Positions 20,139 through 28,475 of a stretch of 64,000 nt of DNA are shown piece after piece. This DNA is from Pseudaquabacterium terrae. GTDB lineage: Bacteria > Pseudomonadota > Gammaproteobacteria > Burkholderiales > Burkholderiaceae_C. Position numbers and translations under genes: made by a program. The first letter of the stretch is position 1; each line of letters opens with the position of its first letter. The stretch covers positions 1 through 64,000 of the forward strand of contig NZ_JABRWJ010000009.1 of the NCBI RefSeq assembly GCF_013266755.1. The letters run 5' to 3'. The notes beneath the pieces are model-generated. The model had not been told where the DNA came from and made no database searches. It saw only the letters and a program-made list of their open reading frames with translations.

Positions 20139-22379
20139 TCACGCCCGCCCGCGTGCGTGCTGGTCCGCCACCCACTGCGCGGCCTGCGCCGCGAGCCCGG
20201 CGCCGATCGCGGGTGCCGCGCCCGCGCTCTGCAATGCCTGCTCGAGATGGAACTGCAGGTCCCGGGGCGTCAGCGCTCGTTCAGGGCAGCGCGCCCACTC
20301 CATCTTCTTGGAAGCGGCATAGGCCATCGCCGCCTGCGGCAGCAGCAATGCCTTGACGGCCTCGGCGCTGGCCAGCGGCAGGGTTTCCGGCTGCAGGATC
20401 GGGATCTCCTCGAACAGCGGGTCGGTGGCGCAGATCTCGGGACGGTCCTCGCGCAGCTGCGCCTGCACCGCGCGCGCGGCAAGCAGGCCGCTGACCACCG
20501 CGCCCTCCACCGTCACGACGCCGATGTCGTTCTCGCAGAAGTCGCCGGCGAGGAACAGGCCCCGCAGCTCCGTGCGGGTCCCGGGGCGCCACGGCTCGCT
20601 GCCGACCTCGTTGATGAACAGCGGCTCGCCGTCGTTCATCTGCAGGTAGGTGCGCGTGAAGTCGATGTCCTCGTCGCGGAAGTCGAAGAAGCGGCGCAGG
20701 TCCTCGATGATGGCGGTGGTGGCTTCGGCCTTGCTCATGCCGTCGATCTTGTAGAAGTCGGTCACGGCCACGCTCAGCTGCGTGGGCCGCCGCCGGCAAG
20801 GGTCAGGGTCGTCGTCATGCCAGGCCTGGGCGTTGTCCATCAGGGTCAGTCCGAGCGCCGACTGGCGCAGCACCATGTGGCTGGGCGGAATGCCGTCGAG
20901 GGGACGCACGAAGTGCAGATCGAGCGACGCGGTGACGGCACTCTGCAGCTTGCGCACGCTCGCCAGCCCCGGCACCGCGGTGCGGAAGTCGAAGGTGATG
21001 CGCGCCAGCGCACTCGGCGGAACGGCGAGCACGATGTAGTCGGGGGTGAACGAACTGAGGCTGGTGTCGCCGGCGGCATCGGCCGGGGCTTCGCCGTCGT
21101 CGGCGACCCTGCGGCCGCCGCGCGAGCGCGGAGCGCCAAGGATGTCCGACGCGCGGACCTCCATTCTCAGCGGGCCAGCGCCCCGGGAGATTCCACGCAC
21201 CTGCAGGCCGCGCCTGATCTTCAGGCCCTTGTCCTTGAGCCGCTCTTCGAACGGTTCGAACAGCGCCGTGTAGCTGTCGCCGTGCAGCACCCAGAGCATG
21301 GGGTCGGGCGCGGCCATGGTGTACGCCACGTACTTGCGATAGGTGTAGGCCGAGCTGAAGTAGGTCGGCACCGCAAACGCCTTCGCGAGCAGGTGCTCGT
21401 GGAAGCGCACGCTCTGCTCGGTGGCGTACCAGCGCGAGCTCAGGAACGCGTGCACGCTGCGCCGGTCCAGGTAGCGCCCGGGGTCGAACTGGTGGCTGAC
21501 CAGGTCGACCATCGAGTACATCCACAGGAACAGGTCGGGCACGGAGGCGGCGCCCGACAGCAGGTTCTCGGCCCCGCGCGAGAAGTCGCCCAGCGTCGTC
21601 ATCACCTGGCTGCGCCGGGCCAGCGGCATCGTTCCGGGAAGCACGTGCACGACCTCGTCATGAGGCCGGAAAGCCGTGCTGCGTTCGAGTCCGACCTCCT
21701 CCATCAGCGCCCAGAAGTTCCGGTACCAATTGAGGAACATGTGATAACAGTGCTCGTGGTACGCGGTATCGGACAGCTCCAGCGCCAGGCGCCCGTCGCG
21801 CCGGTCGTAGATCGCCACACGAAAGGCGAGTGTCAATGCTTCGAGACCGCGGACCTTCACGCCGGTGTAGCAGATCTCCCACTTGTCTCGCGCACCGACG
21901 AGATGGGGTGAGTCGTCGAAGAGACGCGTGACGCGTCTGTGCCCTGGCGGCAAGGTCTCGACCGCGCGGAGCAGTTCCCATTCATCGGCCCAGACGTCGA
22001 GTGCCGGAATCTCGAGGCCCAGGCGCTTCATCACGCCCAGGTAGTGGAACCGCAAGGCTTCGAGGATGAACGCCGGGACCTCGCCCCGGTCCATCGCAGC
22101 GCTGAGCTTGTCGGCGGCGGCCTCGGAGTGGAAGGCGCCCTGGTCGACGTCGATGTACGCCTCGGCCGCTTCCTTCGCCCCGGGCTGCCATTGCTTCCTG
22201 GGGCGCCACAGCGGGATGCGCGCCGGATGGGCGCCCATCTTGCCGCCGAGGTGCATCCGCTCCTCGTACAGCGTGACCTTGTAGCCGCGGTTGAGCAGTG
22301 CCCATGCCGCGGTCAGCCCCGCGATGCCTCCTCCGACGACCGCGACCTTGATCTCGCGCGCCTGCTGATCGTCCGCCAT
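20139..22379 (-). CDS. Phytoene desaturase-like FAD oxidoreductase
   Basis: A 746-residue flavoprotein of the amine oxidase/carotenoid desaturase superfamily. The N-terminus has the FAD Rossmann motif (VAVVGGGIAGLTAAWALL) followed by YEERMHLGGKMGA, typical of desaturases and hydroxysqualene dehydroxylases. The C-terminal FAD motif appears as RGLFLAGDFCENDIGVVTVE followed by GAVVSGLLAARA. A tail of about 90 residues follows. It is longer than the usual 450-550 residues because of an insert in the substrate domain. No signal peptide is seen. It is convergent with the decarboxylase-like gene and divergent from the thioredoxin gene. Substrate unknown, plausibly an isoprenoid. Confidence 0.75.
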   Translation of the reverse strand: MADDQQAREIKVAVVGGGIAGLTAAWALLNRGYKVTLYEERMHLGGKMGAHPARIPLWRPRKQWQPGAKEAAEAYIDVDQGAFHSEAAADKLSAAMDRGEVPAFILEALRFHYLGVMKRLGLEIPALDVWADEWELLRAVETLPPGHRRVTRLFDDSPHLVGARDKWEICYTGVKVRGLEALTLAFRVAIYDRRDGRLALELSDTAYHEHCYHMFLNWYRNFWALMEEVGLERSTAFRPHDEVVHVLPGTMPLARRSQVMTTLGDFSRGAENLLSGAASVPDLFLWMYSMVDLVSHQFDPGRYLDRRSVHAFLSSRWYATEQSVRFHEHLLAKAFAVPTYFSSAYTYRKYVAYTMAAPDPMLWVLHGDSYTALFEPFEERLKDKGLKIRRGLQVRGISRGAGPLRMEVRASDILGAPRSRGGRRVADDGEAPADAAGDTSLSSFTPDYIVLAVPPSALARITFDFRTAVPGLASVRKLQSAVTASLDLHFVRPLDGIPPSHMVLRQSALGLTLMDNAQAWHDDDPDPCRRRPTQLSVAVTDFYKIDGMSKAEATTAIIEDLRRFFDFRDEDIDFTRTYLQMNDGEPLFINEVGSEPWRPGTRTELRGLFLAGDFCENDIGVVTVEGAVVSGLLAARAVQAQLREDRPEICATDPLFEEIPILQPETLPLASAEAVKALLLPQAAMAYAASKKMEWARCPERALTPRDLQFHLEQALQSAGAAPAIGAGLAAQAAQWVADQHARGRA

Positions 22380-22517
22380 CGAACCCTCCGTCCGGTGATC
22401 CGATCGCTCGCGCGTGCCATGGCAGCGGACGGTGCGACCGCGTTTCGACTCTCGGTAGGATATACGCGCCGGTCACGCGATGCACCCTTCCCGGCAGCCG
22501 TTTCACTGGAGGCCCGC

Positions 22518-22883
22518 ATGAGTGCCTACGCGTTCAGGATCGTCGAGACCCTTGGCGAGCTCGAGGCCTTGCGGGCGGAGAGCACGCCGGTCCTGCTCAG
22601 CGCCTACGGCGACGGATGCGGGATCTGCCTGTGCCCCGCAGCGGAAGACGCCATCGCGGCGGCACACGGCGCGAATCTGGTGCTGATCAAGATGAGCGTC
22701 GACGACGTACCGGAGCTCGACGAGCAACTCGGCATCGACACCATTCCGACGCTGCTGCTCTTCCGCAAGAACCGCGCGCGGCGCAAGTTCCACTCCAACC
22801 CCGATGTGAACGGGGCGAACGTCGTGCAATGGCTGGACGACGCACTGGAGCAGCCGAAAGACCTGCCGAGCACGGCGGGGTGA
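22518..22883 (+). CDS. Thioredoxin-like protein
   Basis: A 121-residue cytosolic thioredoxin-fold protein with GGAGG upstream of its ATG. The redox motif is YGDGCGICLCP, a CGIC pair plus an extra Cys two residues later, instead of WCGPC. The cis-proline is present in GIDTIPTLLLFRKN. The missing Trp and extra Cys suggest a specialised reductant or a structural role rather than bulk thioredoxin. It is divergent from the FAD oxidoreductase, with 138 bp between, so a functional link is possible. Confidence 0.75.
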   Translation: MSAYAFRIVETLGELEALRAESTPVLLSAYGDGCGICLCPAAEDAIAAAHGANLVLIKMSVDDVPELDEQLGIDTIPTLLLFRKNRARRKFHSNPDVNGANVVQWLDDALEQPKDLPSTAG

Positions 22884-22884
22884 C

Positions 22885-23307
22885 TCACGGCCTTTGCCGG
22901 AAACGCTCGATCGCCGCGCGCAGGTCCTCGGGAATCTCGACCGCGCGATGGCTGTCCAGGTCGGTCGTCACGATCACCTGCTGTGCCTGCACGCGCTGCG
23001 CACCGTCGGCGCCGCAGCAGTCCAGCGCCAGCGTGAACGAGCGCAGGCCCAGGCGCTCGACCTCGAGGCCCAGCCTCACCGCATCGCCCATGCGGCTGAT
23101 CGCCCGAAAGCCGGTCTGCAGGCTGACCGTCGGCAGGCCGATGCGGCGCTCACCGATCAGCGCGGCATACGGGATGCCGAGCGCATCGCTGACCCAGTCC
23201 TCGACCAGGCCGTTGAAGAGCACGAAGTAGCTCGGGAAAAAGACGATGCCGGCGGGGTCGCAGTGGCTGAAGCGGATGCGCTGCGCTCGCTCGAACCTAC
23301 CGCTCAT
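22885..23307 (-). CDS. Acyl-CoA thioesterase, 4-hydroxybenzoyl-CoA thioesterase type
   Basis: A 140-residue hotdog-fold thioesterase. The motif [19 protein letters not shown] contains the catalytic aspartate context of 4-hydroxybenzoyl-CoA thioesterases (D-x-A-G-x-V-F). It would release an aromatic or short acid from CoA. The ATG overlaps the stop of the preceding SDR gene (ATGA), so the two are translationally coupled. The SDR-thioesterase pair is typical of aromatic acyl-CoA degradation operons such as those for 2-aminobenzoyl-CoA. The substrate is inferred. Confidence 0.8.
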   Translation of the reverse strand: MSGRFERAQRIRFSHCDPAGIVFFPSYFVLFNGLVEDWVSDALGIPYAALIGERRIGLPTVSLQTGFRAISRMGDAVRLGLEVERLGLRSFTLALDCCGADGAQRVQAQQVIVTTDLDSHRAVEIPEDLRAAIERFRQRP

Positions 23308-24098
23308 GCCATCACCTCGCCGCCCGAGACCGACACCGCCTGCCCGTTGATCGACGCTGCGGCCGGCGTGGCCAGCCAGGCCACCGCATCGGCCACTTCG
23401 TCGGGCTGCACCATGCGGCCCTGCGGGTTGTGGCGCACGAAGGCGGCGCGTGCGGCGTCGGCGCTGCGGCCGGTCTTGGCGACCACCTGGTCGAGGCTGT
23501 GCTGCAGCAATGCGGTCTCGGTGTAGCCCGGGCAGACGGCGTTGACGGTGATGCCCTGCGCCGCCACCTCGAGCGCCAGCGAGCGTGTCAGCCCGATCAC
23601 GCCGTGCTTGGCCGCCGTGTACGCGGCCACGTAGGCGTAGCCGCGCTGGCCCGCGGTGCTGGCAATGTTGATGATGCGGCCCCATCCTGCCGCCCGCATG
23701 TCCGGCAGCGCGGCGCGCATGCAGAAGAAGCTGCCGCTCAGATTGACCGTCAGCATGCGTTGCCACAGCTCGTCGCTGGTGCGATCGAAGGGCGCGCTGT
23801 CCGCCTGGCCGGCGTTGTTGACGAGGATCTGCAGCGGCCCCTGCGCTTCGCGGACTTCGGCGAAGGCGTGCGCCACGGCGGCCGGATCGCCGACATCGCA
23901 GGCGATCGTGCGGGCGACGGCGCCGGGCGGCAGCTCGGCGGCCAGCGCCTGCAGTGCGTCGCGGCCGCGGCCCAGCAGGGTCAAGGTCGCGCCGTCGGCG
24001 GCGAGGCGGCGGGCGATCGCGGCGCCGATGCCGCGCCCCGCGCCGGTGATCAGCGCATGGCGTCCGGCGAGCGGCAGCGAGGGGTTCGAATCAGGCAT
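23304..24098 (-). CDS. SDR-family dehydrogenase
   Basis: A 264-residue classical short-chain dehydrogenase. It has the NAD(P) motif [19 protein letters not shown], the catalytic Ser in [11 protein letters not shown] and YTAAK, and [11 protein letters not shown]. It resembles 3-hydroxyacyl-CoA and 3-hydroxybutyrate dehydrogenases. It is coupled to the downstream thioesterase. A perfect 28-bp palindrome directly abuts the start codon, leaving no room for a normal ribosome-binding site; expression is therefore likely controlled by a repressor binding right at the translation start. Confidence 0.85.
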   Translation of the reverse strand: MPDSNPSLPLAGRHALITGAGRGIGAAIARRLAADGATLTLLGRGRDALQALAAELPPGAVARTIACDVGDPAAVAHAFAEVREAQGPLQILVNNAGQADSAPFDRTSDELWQRMLTVNLSGSFFCMRAALPDMRAAGWGRIINIASTAGQRGYAYVAAYTAAKHGVIGLTRSLALEVAAQGITVNAVCPGYTETALLQHSLDQVVAKTGRSADAARAAFVRHNPQGRMVQPDEVADAVAWLATPAAASINGQAVSVSGGEVMA

Positions 24099-24126
24099 GC
24101 ATTTACTTTAGATCTAAAGTAAATGC
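24099..24126. promoter_or_regulatory. Perfect 28-bp palindrome, MarR/TetR-type operator
   Basis: A perfect palindrome with core ACTTTAGATCTAAAGT, AT-rich in a GC-rich region. It touches the ATG of the SDR gene and contains the stop codon (24114-24116) of the protease gene upstream. A related site (13 of 16 core bases) lies upstream of the ABC-type binding protein at 31420. The length and symmetry fit a MarR- or TetR-family operator. No such regulator gene is in the window. Confidence 0.75.
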
Positions 24127-24569
24127 CCGTCAACAAGCAGGCCGGCGTTGAAGTACGCGTGCAGCCCGATCGCCGGCCCGATGCGGCCGTAGCGTTCCTT
24201 GACGGCGCCCAGCAGCAGCGAGGGCAGCAGCGTCGCGGCGGCCAAGGCGATCGGCCGCGTCGGCAGGTGCGCGGCGGCGAACAGCAGCGAGGCGAGCAAG
24301 TTCGCGATGCTGATGCCGAACCAGGGTCCGGCGCGCCAACGCCGCGCGGCGAGCCACGCTTGCAGCCCGCCGCGAAAGCACCACTCCTCGAGGCACGGAT
24401 AGAGCAGCAGCAGGCACGCCAACCGCCAGCCATCGTCGACGGCCGGCAGGCGGCCCTGCTGCGCCAGCAGCCACCAGCCCGCCGGCGCCAGCAGCACGCC
24501 GGCCACCACCAGGCGGTGGCGGCCGAGCGCCCTTGCCGCTGCGGTCAGCGCCGCCGTCGCGCGCGCCAC
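24114..24569 (-). CDS. CPBP-family intramembrane glutamic protease, CTERM-sorting type
   Basis: A 151-residue membrane protein of the CAAX-protease (CPBP) family. Its catalytic motifs are LEEWCFRGG (EExxxR), FAAAHLPTR and GLHAYFNAG. Four or five hydrophobic segments are visible. The GTG start at 24569 overlaps the end of the tannase gene by 25 bp. That tannase, and its paralogue at 29465, end in a Gly-Gly-Cys-Ser, hydrophobic, Arg-cluster tail. Small CPBP proteases paired with such tails are known as dedicated processing enzymes (the JDVT-CTERM/MrtJ type by my recollection). The likely job is to cleave the tail after membrane insertion. Confidence 0.75.
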   Translation of the reverse strand: MARATAALTAAARALGRHRLVVAGVLLAPAGWWLLAQQGRLPAVDDGWRLACLLLLYPCLEEWCFRGGLQAWLAARRWRAGPWFGISIANLLASLLFAAAHLPTRPIALAAATLLPSLLLGAVKERYGRIGPAIGLHAYFNAGLLVDGHLL

Positions 24570-26290
24570 AGCCCGAAGAACGCGCCCAGCAGCAGCAAGG
24601 GCAGCGACGCATCGCGGCCATCGGCCGACACCGAGCAGCCGCCCGCTTCGAGCTCCGCCGACGCGTCGCTTTCCTCGCAGCGCCAGTTCGCCGGGTTCTC
24701 GCTGTCGCCGCCCGTGTGCACGGTGCGCTTCGGGAACGCGCAGTACGAGCGGTTGTACTTCGTGACGCCGTTCTCGACCAGCTTCGCGGCCAGCCGGTCC
24801 GGCGCCTGCCCGCCCTCGACCCATTCGATCAGCGGCGTCATCGCGTCGATCTGGTGCGGCCCGTAGCCTCCCCAGCAGTGCGCGACGCCGGGCACGAGGA
24901 ACATGCGCCACGCGTCCTGCGTCGCCTTCGCGCCGAGCTTGTCGGCCACCGCGGCGTAGTGGTCGGTGCCCATCACCGGGTTCAGCGCGCCGTCGGCCAG
25001 GCCCCAGAAGGTCAGGATCTTGCCCTTGCGCGCGAAGTACGCGGCCAGGTCGGGCTTCGGGTTCAGGATCTCGTTGATCACCGCCATGCGGTCCGGGTCG
25101 CGGTCGAAGTTGAAGCTCTTCCACGCGTAGTCCGGATCCTGCAGCGGGAAGAAGGCCAGGTACTTCATGAACGATTCGCCCATGCCCGACAGCGCATTGG
25201 CGCCGCGCGGCACGAACAGCCACGGCACCGTCGCGGTCCAGGTCGTCGCGCGCGGGTCGTTCGCCTCGATGCCCCAGGGCTGCGGAAAGGTTTCCCGGCC
25301 TTTGATGCGCGGCCCGCGGTGGATGCGGTCGATCGACGCGATTTCGGCCGGCGTGAAGCACTCGTCGGTGACCGCGCCGGTGCAGCGCGGCAGGTCCTGC
25401 GCCGGGTCGAAATTGCAGGCCAGCGGCTCGCTGACCAGGCCGTCCTTGACGCCGTCCTTCGCATCGCACTTGGCGAGGATGTGCTTGAACAGCACGTTGT
25501 ACTTCGGCAGCGTCAGCGTCGGCGCGGCATCGAGCGCGAGCTGGTTCGACAAGCCCTTCATCATCACGTCGCCCCAGCGCAGCGTCGGCGCGGCGGCGAG
25601 GATGCCGTCGAAGTCCTGCGGATAGCGGTAGGCGCTCATCATGCCCTGGCGGCCGCCGGTCGAGCAGCCGTCCCAGTAGGCGCGGCTCGGCGCACGTGAA
25701 TAGAACTCGCCCGCCAGCTGCTTGGCCAGCACGATGGTCTCGTGCACCGCGCGGTAGGCGTGGTCGATCAGCTTGTCGGGCCGGCGGTGGGCGAAGGTGG
25801 CCAGCGGCTCCTTCGCCGCATCATGGCCGGTGTTCTGGCGCACCGTCGCGAAGCCCTTCGACAGGCCGAGCTCGCGCGTCGGCGCTTCCAGCGAACCATC
25901 GTGGCCCTCGCCGGCGAAGCCGCCGTTGCCGAACATCCAGACGCGGCCGTTCCACTTCGTCGGCAGGTTGATCTCGAAGCTGATCTCGGCCGGGATCACA
26001 CCCTGGATGCGGCAGTGCTCGGGCGCCGTGACGGTCGCCGGCACCAAGCGCGCCGCCAGGTCGATGCCGCCCGGCGTGCGCCGCGTCATCACCGAGCAGT
26101 CGACCGCGGCGACGAAAGGCGTCGCGGTGTAGTTGACGCTCGACTCGGCCGATCGCGCGAAGCTGAACGGGTTCGAGTTGACGGCCACGGCGGGCCCCGT
26201 GGCCGCCGCGAGCAGCGTTGCCGCGATGGCCGGCAGCGTTGTTCGGTGGCGGCGACGCACCGGTTGATCACATGGCGCTTCGAATGGCAT
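24545..26290 (-). CDS. Tannase/feruloyl esterase family protein with GGC-CTERM tail
   Basis: A 581-residue exported hydrolase with AAGGAG before its ATG and a signal peptide (about 1-36). It has the tannase CS-D-HC pattern: catalytic Ser210 in YWDGCSTGGRQG, the acid in GLADGALNPVMGTDHY, and His-Cys in GVAHCWGGYG. The family hydrolyses galloyl, feruloyl or similar aromatic esters and some polyester intermediates. The C-terminus reads GGCSVSADGRDASLPLLLL, then a hydrophobic stretch and RARRRR, a tripartite sorting signal. It shares a 73-bp upstream element with the paralogue at 29465 and diverges from the LysR gene. Confidence 0.85.
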   Translation of the reverse strand: MPFEAPCDQPVRRRHRTTLPAIAATLLAAATGPAVAVNSNPFSFARSAESSVNYTATPFVAAVDCSVMTRRTPGGIDLAARLVPATVTAPEHCRIQGVIPAEISFEINLPTKWNGRVWMFGNGGFAGEGHDGSLEAPTRELGLSKGFATVRQNTGHDAAKEPLATFAHRRPDKLIDHAYRAVHETIVLAKQLAGEFYSRAPSRAYWDGCSTGGRQGMMSAYRYPQDFDGILAAAPTLRWGDVMMKGLSNQLALDAAPTLTLPKYNVLFKHILAKCDAKDGVKDGLVSEPLACNFDPAQDLPRCTGAVTDECFTPAEIASIDRIHRGPRIKGRETFPQPWGIEANDPRATTWTATVPWLFVPRGANALSGMGESFMKYLAFFPLQDPDYAWKSFNFDRDPDRMAVINEILNPKPDLAAYFARKGKILTFWGLADGALNPVMGTDHYAAVADKLGAKATQDAWRMFLVPGVAHCWGGYGPHQIDAMTPLIEWVEGGQAPDRLAAKLVENGVTKYNRSYCAFPKRTVHTGGDSENPANWRCEESDASAELEAGGCSVSADGRDASLPLLLLGAFFGLWRARRRR

Positions 26291-26331
26291 GTTGTCTCCT
26301 TGCTGTTGTGGGTGAGTACGGCGCTGCAAAC

Positions 26332-26404
26332 CATTCTTCGAAGCGCTGCCGGCGCGCGCTATCCGCGGCTGGCGTGGCGGCCGCGCGGCTGTCCGCATCT
26401 GGCG
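26332..26404 (-). promoter_or_regulatory. Shared upstream element, tannase copy 1
   Basis: A 73-bp block 42 bp from the tannase ATG. It contains CATTCTTCGAAG, then GCTATCCGC (26358-26366) and GCTGTCCGC (26388-26396) exactly 30 bp apart, ending in ATCTGGCG. An equal-length block with the same parts lies before the second tannase (31274-31346). The spacing of three helical turns suggests paired regulator-binding sites. Confidence 0.7.
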
Positions 26405-26413
26405 ATCAAGCGT

Positions 26414-26428
26414 GCAACGCTGCGTTGC
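26414..26428. promoter_or_regulatory. GCAACG-N3-CGTTGC palindrome, copy 1
   Basis: A 15-bp inverted repeat (GCAACGCTGCGTTGC) in the tannase/LysR divergent region. The same 6+3+6 pattern recurs twice after the LysR gene (27428, 27498). It is a candidate site for the LysR or another dimeric regulator. Confidence 0.55.
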
Positions 26429-26500
26429 GCTGGTGAAACCGTCGCCTTCGGGCAGCCGCTCTTGACGGCCCCCACCCCGCGCCGGATGCTCGACGCCCAC

Positions 26501-27412
26501 ATGAACACGCTGATGGGCACCGTCGAGGAGCTGATCCTGCTGGCCGAGGTGGTCGAGGCGGGCGGCTTCTCCGCCGCGAGCGGGCGCACCGGCATTCCGA
26601 AGTCGCGCCTGAGCCGGCGCATCGCCAAGCTCGAGGAGCGCCTGGGCGTCGGGCTGATCCGGCGCGATTCGCGCCATTTCGAGGTCACCGAGCTCGGCCG
26701 CCAGCTCTACGAACGCGCCTGCACGATCCGCGAGTCGGCTGTCGAGGCGGTGGGGCTGGCGCAGGACAGCGTCGGCGAACCGACGGGCCTGCTGCGCGTG
26801 GCCTGCCCGGTCGCGCTGGCGACCTCGCTGGTCACCCGCATTGCCGCGTCTTTCGTGCGTCAGTACCCCCGCGTGCAGCTGGCGCTGACGACGACGCTCG
26901 GCGCGGCCGACACGCTGGCCGAGCGCTTCGACGTGATCATCCATCCGAGCGTCGGCGCGCTGCCCGACAGCGACATGGTGGCGCGCCGGCTCGGCGTCGC
27001 GCAGTACGCGCTGGTCGCCACGCCCGAGCTCGCCGACACGCTGGCGCTGCACGATCCCGAGCAGCTGGCCGGGGCCGAGACGATCGGCTGGGACTTCATG
27101 GGGCGGCGCGGGCGCTGGCACCTCGCCGGTCCCGCCGGCCGCACGGCCGACGTCAACGTCAGCGAGCGGCTGTACAGCGACAATCTGCTGGTCGTGCGCG
27201 CTGCCGTGCTCGAAGGGGCCGGCGTCGCGCCGATGTCGCGCTTCCTGTGCCAGTCGGACATCGACGCCGGCCGCTTGCAGGTCGTGCTGCCCGGCTGGGG
27301 TCCGCCGCCACTGACGCTGTACGCGATCTACGGCTCGCGCCGCGCCTTGTCAACGGCCGGCGGCCGCTTCATCAACGAGCTCGTGGCACAGATCGCGGCC
27401 ACCGGCGTCTGA
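26501..27412 (+). CDS. LysR-family transcriptional regulator
   Basis: A 303-residue regulator with an N-terminal winged helix (LAEVVEAGGFSAASGRTGIP, then SRLSRRIAKLEERLGV) and a LysR substrate-binding domain (about 90-295). ATG 26501 is used; ATG 26513 and 26486 are in-frame alternatives and none has a strong ribosome site. It is divergent from the first tannase gene and is surrounded by three GCAACG-N3-CGTTGC palindromes. By position it is a likely regulator of the tannase region, with the inducer presumably an aromatic acid. Confidence 0.85.
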   Translation: MNTLMGTVEELILLAEVVEAGGFSAASGRTGIPKSRLSRRIAKLEERLGVGLIRRDSRHFEVTELGRQLYERACTIRESAVEAVGLAQDSVGEPTGLLRVACPVALATSLVTRIAASFVRQYPRVQLALTTTLGAADTLAERFDVIIHPSVGALPDSDMVARRLGVAQYALVATPELADTLALHDPEQLAGAETIGWDFMGRRGRWHLAGPAGRTADVNVSERLYSDNLLVVRAAVLEGAGVAPMSRFLCQSDIDAGRLQVVLPGWGPPPLTLYAIYGSRRALSTAGGRFINELVAQIAATGV

Positions 27413-27427
27413 GCGGCGTTCATCCGC

Positions 27428-27442
27428 GCAACGTACCGTTGC
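27428..27442. promoter_or_regulatory. GCAACG-N3-CGTTGC palindrome, copy 2
   Basis: The repeat GCAACGTACCGTTGC begins 16 bases after the LysR stop codon and is 70 bp from the third copy, about seven helical turns, upstream of the histidine kinase gene. Confidence 0.55.
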
Positions 27443-27497
27443 GACAGCAGGACGTCGAGCACCTTCCCTCGGCAGCCGCGATCTGCGTTCCGAATCC

Positions 27498-27512
27498 GCA
27501 ACGGTGCGTTGC
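27498..27512. promoter_or_regulatory. GCAACG-N3-CGTTGC palindrome, copy 3
   Basis: The repeat GCAACGGTGCGTTGC lies 86 bp before the histidine kinase start, on the same DNA face as copy 2. The pair may form the control region of the kinase gene. Confidence 0.55.
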
Positions 27513-27598
27513 GCCGGCGTGGTTCGCACTTCGATCGAGTGCTGCCGATACTGGTCTCCACCGCCCGACCCTTCCAGCCCTCACAGCAGGTGATCACC

Positions 27599-28345
27599 AT
27601 GGCAGTAACTTGCACTTGCGAAATGTCCATCCCGGCGGAGATGCTGCAGCGCATCGCCGGCCTCGAGTCGTTCTGCGCGCAGGTGGCGCACGACCTGCGC
27701 GGCACGCTCGGCGGCATTGCCGAGCTGGCCGAGATCGCCCGCTCCGCGCTGTGCGATCAGGACGACGCGCGGCTCGCGCGCCGCGCGCTCCCGCTGATCG
27801 GCGCGCAGGCGCGCTGCTCGTTCGAGATGCTGTCGGCGCTGCTGCGGCTGGCGCAGGCAGGCGGCGGCGAGCTGCAGCCGCAGCCGATCGAGCTCGGCAC
27901 GCTGGTCGCGCAGGTGATCGAGGGGCTGGTGCTGGCCCACGGCGCACAGCCGCTGCCGACGGTGACGGTGGAGGGCACGCCGCCGCTGCACGGCGACCCG
28001 GCGTTGCTGCATGCGGTGATGCAGAACCTGATCGGCAATGCCTTCAAGTTCTGCGCCGGGCGCAGCGACGCCAACGTGCACATCGAAGGCCGGCGCATCG
28101 CCGAGGGCGTGCTGATCAGCGTGCGCGACAACGGCGTCGGCTTCGACGCGGCGCGCGCCGCCGAGCTGTTCGAGCCCTTCAAGCGCCTGCATGGCCACGC
28201 CTTCGCCGGCACCGGCATGGGCTTGTGCATCGTGCGCCAGGCGGTGCAACGCCACGGCGGGCGCATCTGGGCCGAGTCGGCGCCCGGCGAGGGCGCGTGC
28301 TTCTCGTTCGTGCTGCCGGCGCCGCCGGAGTGCACGCCGACCTGA
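27599..28345 (+). CDS. Short sensor histidine kinase
   Basis: A 248-residue kinase with no membrane segment. The phospho-acceptor H-box is QVAHDLRGTLGGIAELAEIA (His at about residue 31). The N-box is MQNLIGNAFKF, G1 is DNGVGFD and G2 is GTGMGLCIV. The N-terminus has only ~25 residues before the H-box, with two Cys (TCTCEM) that might bind metal or sense redox. No response regulator is adjacent; an AraC regulator follows. The input signal is unknown. Confidence 0.8.
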   Translation: MAVTCTCEMSIPAEMLQRIAGLESFCAQVAHDLRGTLGGIAELAEIARSALCDQDDARLARRALPLIGAQARCSFEMLSALLRLAQAGGGELQPQPIELGTLVAQVIEGLVLAHGAQPLPTVTVEGTPPLHGDPALLHAVMQNLIGNAFKFCAGRSDANVHIEGRRIAEGVLISVRDNGVGFDAARAAELFEPFKRLHGHAFAGTGMGLCIVRQAVQRHGGRIWAESAPGEGACFSFVLPAPPECTPT

Positions 28346-28475
28346 TCGGCCCACGGCCGCAGGCCCGTTGTCATGGCCGCGACAGCGGCGGCCGCGGTCT
28401 TCACTCGATACTCGATTGCTTGAGACTTCAAGCAATTCGGCGTCCCGAGTCTCGCCCCGGACAGGTGTTGTGATC

